In this document: positions 22,901 to 34,400 of the stretch, piece by piece
Numbering within the stretch: position 1 is the first letter of the stretch
How the letters are laid out: every line of letters begins with the position of its first letter
NCBI GenBank assembly: GCA_036426205.1
Contig: CM071579.1
Coordinates: 20,074,782-20,138,781 of the forward strand
Source of the DNA: Ascaphus truei
Lineage: Eukaryota; Chordata; Amphibia; Anura; Ascaphidae
Reading direction: 5' to 3'
DNA: 64,000 nt
Translations under genes and position numbers: made by a program
The notes under the pieces: model-generated
What the model was told of the DNA's origin: nothing
What the model saw: only the letters and a program-made list of their open reading frames with translations
Database searches by the model: none

Positions 22901-25900
22901 CCGCTGGGCGCGCGTGCCACAGTGAAGACTGGGGACTCGGCCTAAAGCAGCAAAACGTGTGTGTGTGTGTGTGTTCAACTCTTAATGCTATTTTTAAAGC
23001 GTCCTGTGATTTCTATAGCGGGTTTAGCACACGTCCCCAGCAGTGCAAGATTTTTGCAACACTTTCCTTTTTGTGACAATTTGTTGCCACTGTTCCCAGC
23101 AGTTTGAGCTGCAAACTGTAACACTAGATAATGTTACTGTAGTAATACAAGGATCCATTGTAGCTGCTGAGTTACACTGAAGGATTCATTGAAACTGAAA
23201 GGCAGCCATTATGTTGGGCACACAATCAGGTATTTGACAGATTTATAACAGGAGCGCCACATGATTGCCAGCTTAGGTAAGAATGTAGAATTATACATAG
23301 TCACACGCTTCACATATACAGATACAAGGGGGGGGGGGGGTAGTATTGCTGCTTTAAGTAGGAAACATACTTTATTACCAACACCACTCACCTACAATTT
23401 GTAGGGCTGCATTGTAGAAGACTTGTCGTATATCTCATGGGTTACTAAATCATGTACAACCAAAGTTAATTCTCCAAACCTTAAGGCAGGGGTGCTCAAG
23501 CCTCCCCCCAGTCTTCAAGTACCCCCCCCCCCCCCAACAGGTCAGGTTTTCAGGATATCCCTGCTTCAGCACAGTCTTTGATTGAGCCTGTGATGGGGCC
23601 ACCTGTGCTGAAGCTGGGATATCCTGAAAACCTGACCCGTTGGGAGGGCTGGAGGACTGGAGTTGGATACCCTGCCCTAAGGATGTGTGTCAGGCTTTGT
23701 GGCATCTATATGATAAGTTGGAGAGATGTATTGTACCATTTGAGGTGCTCCCTCTGTACACTGAGCGGTTCTGATTTTTCAGGTGGGACACGAGCCGTTG
23801 CCGCCTACCCTGGGACGGAACCTTTTCGGGCGCCAGGTGAATCAACTTCCAGGCCTCTTTGCCTACGGTGAGCCCCCTAATCCACACAATTCTTGCTCGG
23901 GCGTGTCGCCCTTTCAGTGCTGGGCGATGTGAGGAAGGGTTTCTCCACGGAAAGGGTGGAGGGTCCGTGGATATCCTCCCAGCAGAGGTAGAGGCTAATG
24001 ACCGCAAGGAAACTTCTAAAATGCTTGGGATAGACATCGGGCTATGCTAAATACGAGAGAGTCAAGGACCTAATAGGTCTGCGGTCTTACAGCAGGTAGG
24101 AAGATGGGCAGCCGGGTTCTTATCTGCCGTCAAACTCTGTGTCCAAGTGGTGTAGGAGCCCGAGTAGGAGCCTCCCTTCATCCTGTGGCCATTAGATCGA
24201 GGCAAAGCCCGTGTCACTTTTCTTCTTTTAGGAGTAGGGCTATTTTGTTACCTCCGTGTGCTAATGGGGCCCCTCCCTCCCTCCCTGTCTTTCTGTAGCA
24301 AAACACATCATACGTATCGATGGGAAGATCGGCCTTTTCAAGGGCCTGGCCCCCAGATTGTGTGCAGGGGCCGTTGGGACAGTGGTGCACAGTAAAGTCT
24401 TGCAGGTGAGTGACTTCCTAATAGAAAGTGTGTGTGTGTGTGTGTGTGTGTGTGGTTTTTTGTTTGGGGGGGGGGGGGGTTGGGCCCCTGGTAATGTGTT
24501 TAGGTGCTCAAAGCATTTACCTACAACCCTCGTTACCCACTTCATGTATTCATTCATCTCCTCTTTCCCTAGCATTATCAGGAGCTGGAGCAACCTGAGG
24601 TAGGTTGTGTTTGGGTTTACACATGGAACAAACCCTAAGGCTCCTTAGCGACCTGCCTGTGACCTCTAGGCATGTGTCAGTTGGTACTACGTCTGGTTGA
24701 GCGTGCGTGCTGGATGTGTGCTGTGTTAGCGCGTGCGTGCTAGCTGGTGGGGCGCGTGGTGTTTGGTTGTGTGTGCTGGCTGGATGTGAGCGTGGTTGCT
24801 GCGCACGTGGTGTTTGTCAGGGGAGACCAAGCTTATTAACACTATACCATCTGGAACCTTTGAATAAAGTATGAAATAAAATAAATTGTATTTATTTACA
24901 TAAAGAACACACACAGCTTGAATTACGAAATTATCACGAATAAACACTGGGATGGGGCAAAACAAAATAAAATGTCCACGGAATGAAATCCACAGAAATG
25001 TCTCTAGGCATCAATTCCCAAACGCGGTGTGATGCGCAAAAAGAGCTGTGTAACAGTCCTTGGCGAGTGGCGCTGCCTGCAACCACTCTTACTCCGCCAA
25101 AGGTAATATTTTCGTTCTCCCAATGCAGGATTAGTTATCAAATCCTTAGTCCTTACGAATACTGGAAGCTGGATACAAATCTTAGTTGCGATGAAATGGT
25201 CTCTGCACCACCCCACCCCCTTGCTGTAGCTTGGATGAATCGGATGGAACTGCCTTCCTGACTGGCTGCCCCGGTCTTTTAAAAACACCAAAAGTCTATC
25301 TGTATCATGTGCATCCAATCTTTGGCGTGGGAACTAATCATCCCACCTATAGCCAGGTTCTGCCAGTCTCTACAGAACCTGGCAGGGAGCTTCAGTATAG
25401 GAACTGAGCATGTGCAAACTTTGCACTTCAGCCACTTGGCATACCTAGCCAAGCCTACTTCCCTGAACATCTGTAAGGACAAACTGTTCACCTCTCCTCC
25501 TTCCCATGTAACATCTTACAATGCCAGGTTCTTTGTTAAATCCGGGTCTCCCCAGACATGCCGGAGTCATCTCCACGTGATGCCTTAGAAGTCCTGGACT
25601 TAAATTATGACTCGCTGTACTTGTGAATCCCAAATGTGTCGTCTGCCCCTTTTTTTGAAGCTCCCTCTGATTGTTTATCCATACTAAATGTCTTCCTCTG
25701 ACATTACTTCAAAAACCTAACTTACACAGTTTTATTCTAACCTGACTTAACCATTTTCCTTACACACCAATAAACTCTCCACTTTATCCTGAGCTGGAGA
25801 AACCCCCTGAACCCCTATACTGGATTCAGGGTACCTAGCCATTACTTGGGCAGTGTCCCTTTATCCTATGGACCCTGTGTAGAGTGTGGGGATATATATT

Positions 25901-28900
25901 AACCCCTTATGCCCCGTGTAGGTTGTGAGTATTCATTAACCCTTAATACAGTGATATGGCCCTCCTTATTCCTAGCCGGGTGCATATAGACAGTTTATAC
26001 ACATTCACGGGACTGCAGCCAGCAGTTGGCTGCAGAGCTGACACTCTACACTTTAACTTAAAGTGTAACCCCTACAACTCTCTCCACCTTATCCCTGGTG
26101 AGAGAGTTACGGAACCCCTCACTGGGTCCTGGGATTCGGGCATATCCCGGGACCTGGACTGTAACCCATTTCCCTGCCTGATCTTACTGCTCTGGTTTGT
26201 GCTGAAGCAGGGGGATTTGGCGGTGAGCTGCAAACTGCGTTCTAGGGGGGATTTTATCCGGTGGTCTGTGTTCCTCATGTCCTCAGGAATCTGGGGGGAT
26301 TCCAGAGGGCATGTTTCGGGGTAACCCGCAACATGGGCCCCCTTCTACCCAAACACATCCTGACAACATTTTCCCGTGAAATCATCCCTGACGCTCCCGC
26401 CTGGCGCATCCCGCTGGTTGGCACTCCTGGAACAGTAAAACCACATACATCTTTATTATACAAGCAGTTATATACCACAATTGGGTTGAAGAGCTGACAC
26501 TCATAATTCCCCAATTTGGCTCAGGGGCACCCAACCAGGCATAATACCTTTATTTATGGCCTGGGTACCCTTTCACCGTCAGTGTTTGGTTGCGTGTGCT
26601 GGCTGGATGTGTGCGTTGTTGCGGCACGCGTGGTGTTTGGTTGCGTGTGCTGGCTGGATGTGCACGTTGTTGCGGCGCGTGGTGTTCGGTTGCACGTGCT
26701 GGCTGGATGTGCGCGTGGTGTGTTTGGTTGCGTGTGCTGGCTGGATGTCGGCGTGGTGTGTTTGGTTGCGTGTGCTGGCTGGATTGCCGCGTGGTGTGTT
26801 TGGTTGAGTGTGCTGGCTGGATGTCGGCGTGGTGTGTTGGTTGGGTGTGACTGTGGATGTGCGGTGGGTGTTTGGTTGAGGTTGTGGCTGGATGTGGGCG
26901 TGGGTGTTTGGTTGAGTGTGTGATGGCTGGGATGTAGAGTGATGTTGGTTGCTTTGTGTGCGCTGCAGGAGCTGATGCGCGTGGTTGAGGAACGCGTGGT
27001 GTTACGGTGAAACGTGATGGCATGGAGTTTTGTGGGAGTGGTGCTTTGTGTTTGGTGTGCTTGGTTGTGGGCGTGGTGTTGGTTTTGGCTTGGCTGGATG
27101 TGCGCGTTGTTGCGGCGCGTGGTGTTCGGTTGCGTGTGCTGGCTGAATGTGCACGTGGTGTTGCGGCGCGTGGTGTGCGGTGTCACGTGCTGTCTGGATA
27201 TGCGCGTGGTTGCGGTGCGTGGTGTTCGGTTGCGTGTGCTGGCTGGATGTGCGCGTTGTTGCGGTGCGTGGTGTTGGGTGGTGTGTGCTGGTGATGTGGC
27301 GTTGTTGCGGTGCGTGGTGTTCGGTTGCTGTGCTGGCTGGATGTGCGCGTGTTGCGGTGCGTGGTGTTCGGTTGCGTGTGCTGGCTGGATGTGCGCGTTG
27401 TTGCGGTGCGTGGTGTTCGGTTGCACGTGCTGGCTGGATGTGCGTTGTTGCGGTGCGTGGTGTTCGGTTGCGTGTGCTGGATGTTGCGCGTTGGTTGCGG
27501 TCGCGTGGTGTTCGGTTGCACGTGTGGCTGGTGATGTGCGCTTGTTGCGGTGCGTGGCTGTTGTGTTGCGTGTGCTGCTGGATGTGCGCGTTGTTGCGGT
27601 GGTGGTGTGTTCGGTTGCGTGTGCTGGCTGGATGTGCGCGTTGTTGCGGTGCGTGGTGTTCGGTTGCGTGTGGGCTGGTATGTGCCTTGTTCGGTGCGTG
27701 TGTCGGTTGCGTGTGGCTGGATGGCGCGTGGTTGTTGGGGCGTGGTGTTCGTTGCGGGTGTGCTTTGGCTGGATGTGTTGTGGTTGGGTGCGTGGTGTGT
27801 CGGTCTGGTACGTGGCTGGCTGGAGTTGGCGTTGGTGTGTGGTGCCGTGTGTGTGGATGTGCGCGTGGTGTTGGTTGCGTGTGTGGTGTGGGCGCGTGGT
27901 TGTGGTGGTTGAGCCTGTGCTGCTGGATGTGCGCGTGGTGTGTTTGGTTGCGTGTGCTGGCTGGATGTGCGCGTGGGTGTGTTTGGTTGCGTGTGCTGGC
28001 TGGATGTGCGCGTGGTGTGTTGGTGCGGTGTCGGTGCTGGTGAGTCGGCGTGGTGTGTGTTGTTGCGTTGTGCTGATGGATGTCGGCGTGAGTGTGTGTT
28101 TTGGTTGTCTGTGTGCTGGCTGGATGTGGCGGGTTGTGTTGGGTTGTGTGTGCTGGCTGGATGTCGGCGTCTGTTTGGTTGCGTGTGTGGCTGGATGTGC
28201 GCGTGTTGTGGCGCGTGGTGTTGGTTGACGTGTCTGGCTGGATGTGCGCGTGTGGTGGTTTGGTTGGTGGTGCTTGTGCTGGCTGTGGGCGTGGTGTTCG
28301 GTTGCACGTGCTGGCTGGATGTGCGCGTTGTTGCGGCGGGGCGTTGGTGTTCGTTGCGTGTGTGCTGGATGCGGCGTTGTTGGGCGCGTGTGTGTTCGGT
28401 TTGCGTGTGTCTGGCTGGAATGTGCGTTGTTGTGGCGCGTGGTTGTCGGTGTTGCGTGTGCTGGCTGGATGTGCGCGTGGTTGCGGTGCCGTTGTGTTCT
28501 GGTGTGCGTGTGCTGGCTGAATGTTGCAGTGGTTGCGGGCGCTGGTGTGTCGGTTTTTGTAACGTGCTGGCTGGCATGTGGCGTGGCGTGGTTGTGGTGG
28601 TGTGTGTTCTGTTGCACGTGCTGGCTGGATGTGCGGTTGTTGCGGTGCGTGAGTGTGCTGAGGTTGCACGTGCTGGCTGGATGTTGCGCGTTGTTGCGGC
28701 GTGGGTGTCGGTTGCGGGTGGCTGAATGTGCACGTGGTTGGCGCGTGTGTGCGGTGTGTAGTGCTGGCTGGATGTGGCGTGGTGTGTTTGGTTGCGTGTG
28801 CTGGCTGGATTGTGCGGTGGTGTTCTGGTTGCGGTGTGCTGGCTGGATGCGCGTGGTGTGTTTGGTTGGTGTGCTGGCTGGATGTGCGTGGTGTGTTGTT

Positions 28901-31314
28901 GCGTGTGGCTGGATGTGACGCGTGGTGTGTTGGTTGCGTGTGTGGCTGGATGTGCGTGGTGTGCGTTGGCGTTGCGGCTGGATGTGCTGCGGTGTGTTGT
29001 GGTTGGTTCGTGTTGTTTGGTGTGCTGGTGGTGTCGTGTGGTGGTGATGTGTTGGTCTTGGTTGTGCTGGCTTGGGTGGGCTGGTTGTGTTGGTTGGTTG
29101 CGGTGGGGCTGGATGGCGATGTGGTGTGTTTGGTTGCGGGTAGCTGGCTGGTGTCGGCCGTGGTGTGTTTGGTTGCGTGTGCTGGCTGGATGTGCGGCGT
29201 GGTGTGTTGGTTGCGGATGTGCTGGCTGGATGTCGGTGGTGTGTTTTGTTGGTGTGCTGGCGGATGTGCGGATGTGGTTGTTTGGTGGCGTGTGGGTCGG
29301 ATGTCGCGTGTGTGTTGGTTGCATGTGCTGCTGGATGTCGGCGTGGGGTTTTTGTTGGTTGCTGTGCTGCTGGATGTGGGTGGCGCTGGTGTGTTTCCGT
29401 GGTGTGTTGGTTGGTTGTGTGGTGGATGTGCGGTGGTGTGGTTTGCGTGTGCTGGCTGGATGTGCGGTGTGTGTGTGTTTGGTTGGTGTGGGCTGGCTGG
29501 ATGTCGGTGGGGTTTGGTGCGTGTGCTGGTTGGATGTGCGTGCGGTATGCGGCCGCGTTTTGGGTGCGTGGTGTGGAGTATTGTTTGGTGGCTGGCTGGC
29601 ATGTGCGCGTTTTGCGGCGCGTGTGTTGTTCGGTTGCCGTGTGCTGGCGATGGTTGTCGCGTCTGTTGGGCGCGTGGTGTTGGTTTTGTTGCACAGTGCT
29701 GGCTGGATGTGCGACGTTGTTGCGGCGGTGTGTTCTGTGTTCGTTGTGTGATGCGCGGATGTGCGAGTTGCTTGGCGGAGGTTTTTCGGTTGAGTGTGCT
29801 GGCTGGATGTGCACGTTGTTTTTGCGCGCGTTGGTTGCGACTGTCTGTGTGGCGTGGTTCGTCTGGAGGTTCGTGTGCTGGCTGAATGTGCACGTTTGCG
29901 GCGCGTGTGTGGTGCGTGTCACTGTGGTGGATTGCGCGTGGGTAGCGATGTGTGTTCTGTTGCACGTGCTGGTCTGGATTGCGCGTTGTTTGCGGTGCGT
30001 GGTGTTCGGTTGCACGTGCTGGCTGGATGTGCGCGTTGTTGCGGCGCGTGGTGTCTGGTTGCGTGTGTGGCTGAATGTGCACGTGGTTGCGGACGCGTGG
30101 TGTGAGGTGTCACGTGCTGGCTGGATGTGCGCGTGGTGTGTTTGGTTGCGTGTGCTGGCTGGATGTGCGCGTGGTGTTGGTTGCGTGTGCTGGCTGGATG
30201 TGCGGTGGGTGTTTGGTTGCGGTGCTGGCTGGAGTTCGCGTGGTGTTGTTTGGTTGCGTGTGCTGGTGGATGTGAGCGTGGTGTGTCTGGTTGGGTGTGT
30301 TGTTGGTTGTGTTTGGTTGCGTGTGCTGGCTGGATGTCGGCGTGGTGTGTTTGGTTGCGTGTGCTGGCTGGATGTCGGCGTGGTGTGTTTGGTTGCGTGT
30401 GCTGCTGGATGTCGGCGTGGTGTGTTTGGTTGCGTGTGCTGGCTGGATGTTCGGCGTGGTGTGTTTGGTTGCGTGTGCTGGCTGGATGTGCGCGTGGTGT
30501 GTTTGGTTGCGTGTGCTGGCTGGATGTGCGCGTGGTGTGTTTGGTTGCATGTGCTGCTGGATGTCGGCGTGGTGTGTTTGGTTGCGTGTGCTGGCGTGGA
30601 TGTGCCTGTGGTGTTCGGATTTGCGTGTGCTGGCTGGATGTCGGCGTGGTGTTTGGTTGCGTGTGCTGGCTGGATGTGCGCGTGGTTGCGGCGCGTGGTG
30701 TTTGGTTGTGTGTGGCTGGTGGATGTGCGGTTGTTGCGGCGCGTGGTGTTCGGTTGCGTGTGCTGGCTGAATGTGCGCGTTGTTGCGGCGCGCGTGGTGT
30801 TCTGTTGCACGTGCTGGCTGAATGTGCGCGTTGTTGCGGCGCGCGTGGTGTTCTGTTGCACGTGCTGGCTGAATGTGTGCGTTGTTGCGGCGCGCGTGGT
30901 GTTCTGTTGCACGTGCTGGCTGGATGTGCGCGTGGTTGCGGCAGCCGTGGTGTTCGGATGCGTGTGCTGGCTGGATGTGCGCGTGGTTGCCTGAGCCACC
31001 TGTGCTGATGTGGGGATATCCTGAAAACCTGTCTGTGGACTGGAGTTGCCCATCCCCTGATTTTTAGAGCATCACTATAACAGGAGCGGCTCAGTTTGTG
31101 GCCCTGTAAGTAGCCGTTTGGTGGCTTTCCTTTTATCTCTTGGGTTTTAGTGGGACTGGGGGGCTCTGGGACTGGGGGGCTCTGGGACTCACAACTGTCA
31201 CAACTTTGGCTTTTCCATGTTTAGGAGATTGGAAGCGAACTGAAAGAAAGCGCAACTTCCCTTGACCGTGTCATCAAAGAGGTAAAGCGCTAGTATTGGG
31301 GCATTGAGTGGCTC

Positions 31315-31394
<80 letters not shown>

Positions 31395-31406
31395 GTGTGT
31401 GTGTGC

Positions 31407-31453
<47 letters not shown>

Positions 31454-34400
31454 CCCTGATATAGCTATGGTAAACAGCCTTAGGCTGCGGCCACAATACC
31501 TGCGCTGCATGCGCATCAGCGAGGCTGGCGGCGCGTGCAGCCGATTCAGGAGGGTGCGCGGCCGTGACGTCACCCGGCAGGTTCGCCCTCATTGGCTGAA
31601 CCGCTGGGGGCGTGGCTTAGCGCTCCGTCGTGACTCCTGATCAGAATTCTCTTGCGACCAGGAGTCACTGTCGGCAGAGCGCAGCGCCCCCACCCTCGCA
31701 GCGGGCCCAGTCCCATTGTGCAGCGGCTATTGACCCCGCTGTTGGGGACGCTGCAGTAGCCAGCGGGGACCTGGCCTTAGAAACACAGTGCTTTCTCTCT
31801 TACTGTTGTTGTTTATTTGATAAGCACCAACATATGCTGCAGCGTGGTACAAAGTTATGTAAATGACATAAGCAGAATGACATACAAATAAGGACAAACA
31901 AGCGCACACAGATACAGATGGGAATGAGGGCCCTGATCCTGGGAGCTTACACTCTAGAGGGAATAAGGGGCAATGTTGAAACAAAAGGTAAAGTGGCGAC
32001 TCATTGTGAGGATGGAGTATGGTCCAGCTGCACTGCCCTTCCCAGTAAGGTTTGTAGGGTGCTGAATAGCATGGCGTTTTGTACAGCCGCACAGCTAGTA
32101 CCAATAGGGGGAGTGGGGGTAGAGGGGGATGTTAGGGGTGACGCCAGACAGGCTTCCTTGAAAAGCTGAGTTTTCATGGAGCTTTTCAATGTCTGAAAGC
32201 TGGGGGAGAGTCTGAGGGTGCGTGGTAGGAAATTCCAGAGAGAAGAGGCAGCCCGGGAGAAGTTCTTGCAGGCGGGAGTGAGAGGAGGCAATAAGGCAGG
32301 AAGAGAGGTGAATGTCATGGGTAGAATGTAGGGGGCGTCTAGGAATATATTTGGAGGTGAGGGCTTAGATGTAAAGGGGGGTGGTGTCTATATTCTAGGC
32401 ACTCTGAGATGCAAAGTATCAGAAGTTTATATGAAAACTAATGTATTATTGTTATGCCAACGTTTCAATGCCATGAATGAGTGTTGGACAGGTGTGAGAA
32501 GCCTTTCTATTTGAGCTGTGATGAGGGGTTCCTCTTATACAATCCTTGACTTGACATTGGTCGTCCAAATTTTCCCTTCTTTTCCCAGACAACGCGGGAG
32601 ATGATCGCTCGTTCGGCTGCTACCCTCATCACTCATCCCTTTCACGGTATGTTAGTTCGACTGGTATGAGATGTCACATGTTCTCTAACGGCTTCTCTCT
32701 AGTTACCAAGCAAGTTACTGCTGCGCTGCTTACGTTGCTCACTATGACCTGGAAGTAACTGCCGGGAGAGGCAGGAAATGAAACAAACCAGGGTAGAGAT
32801 CTATAGGATTACTTCCATGTCTGACTGCTCTCTGTAGATGGATTTAATATAAGATCACCTTTCCCTAACTTCCACCTTCTTTATAATGAATAGAACAGCA
32901 GCGATCATGTGCAGAGACGCTGCTGTCTCTCTTTATACAAGTTTCTGTTCATGGTCCTTGAATAAATTTACGACCATGCAATGCAGTGAGTAACTGGGTC
33001 TTCCAGCAGCACCGGAGTTAAACTGGGGGGTCTCTGGACCTGAACCGCATTAATTTCAGCTCCGGGGAACCCCTTGCTTCCCGAGATACTTCCCTCCACA
33101 GGTGCCCCGGTACTGTGCCTTACAAGGGGAACAATATGGCAGTTTAAAGGTCCCGCCTCGTCCTGCGCGTCTTCCTGCCGCACACGGCCTTTAAACCTGC
33201 ATGAAGAACCGGGGCACCATCCGAGGTAAGTATCTCGGGAAGCAGGGGGGTCCCCGGAGCCGAAATTAACACCCCCGCCTGGCTTCTCACCCAGGGGGAA
33301 ACTATGTATGAAATGCTCCTTTAAGTGGAAAATTGAGAGCGTACAGAGGAGTTTAGTGGTATCATTGCTGTGCGTTAACGTTTGTTTTCCTGTGTGCTTG
33401 CAGTGATAACGCTGCGATGCATGGTCCAGTTCATTGGGAGAGAGACCAAATATAAGTATGTGGGGTCCCACAGGGGTGGACCTGTGAGTTCTTGGGGTTG
33501 AAGGGGGGGGGGGGAAACGGCGGTGTCGGAGTGGGGTTATAGCTGTGTTAACATCTCTTCACAGCGGTGGGGGGTTCGGATCCATCGTGACGATATACAA
33601 AGAGGAAGGTTTCCTTGGCTTCTTCGCGTACGTTGTTTTCTTTCTCTTTCTGAAACAATAATTAGAACGCACTCGCTGATCGTGCTCGTGTCACCTTGTG
33701 TGGTGCGGGGTCAGGGTGTGTGCAATGCTCGAAGCGGCACAAACATATTGGCGCTTTGGTACCAAACGTCATTTATTAGTCGTTTTTTTAATGAAGGTCT
33801 TTGGACATATTTTTAGTATGTGCTATAAGAAAAGGCATGTCCGAATTAAACAAACCTTTCTTTAGAAAAAAGAAGTGTGCATTTAGATCTCAGAATTAAA
33901 AGAAATGATAAAAATATACATCATTTAAAAAAATAAATGCATTTATGATCACTGGGTATGAGAGATATCCGCTGGACATATTTATTGCAGATTTGCTCCT
34001 ATTTGCTCATAAATCTGGCGGCAACTTTTGTCATGAAAGATAACACTTGAACCCCGTTCATGCCATTAATTGGTACTGGCATCAGCACTGCTTTATTTTT
34101 ATTCATCTGACTTGAGATACACTAATTGATCTCATTATGTATTAGAAACAACGTTGTAACAAAAAGGCAGTAAAACAAAAACAAACCCATATGGTTAATC
34201 CTCAACTGATAACTTGGGACCCCTGTGGTTGTACACTCACTCCGCCCCTTGCTCCTCTTCAGGGGTCTGATTCCGAGGTTGGTAGGGGACGTCCTGTCCC
34301 TTTGGCTCTGTAACATGGTGGCTTATCTCATCAACACCTACGCCTTGGAAAACGGGGTAAGACTTTCCCTGTGCCCTTCTGCCCTGTGATTGCCCTCTCC

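Noticed and set aside
22536..22930. CpG-island promoter inside MTCH2 intron 1
   Set aside because: The block shares its core palindrome and composition with elements at 9.9 kb and 31.6 kb, so it is more likely a GC-rich mobile element.
26554..31053. 1,499-residue minus-strand open frame (threonine-, histidine- and proline-rich), with further 1,026- and 713-residue frames
   Set aside because: It is a read-through of the 38/49-bp satellite, frames exist on both strands, and single-base indels shift repeat peptides between frames. No start context, splice sites or domain.
31274..31640. His-Thr and Val-Cys repeat peptides
   Set aside because: Translation of a (TG)n microsatellite.
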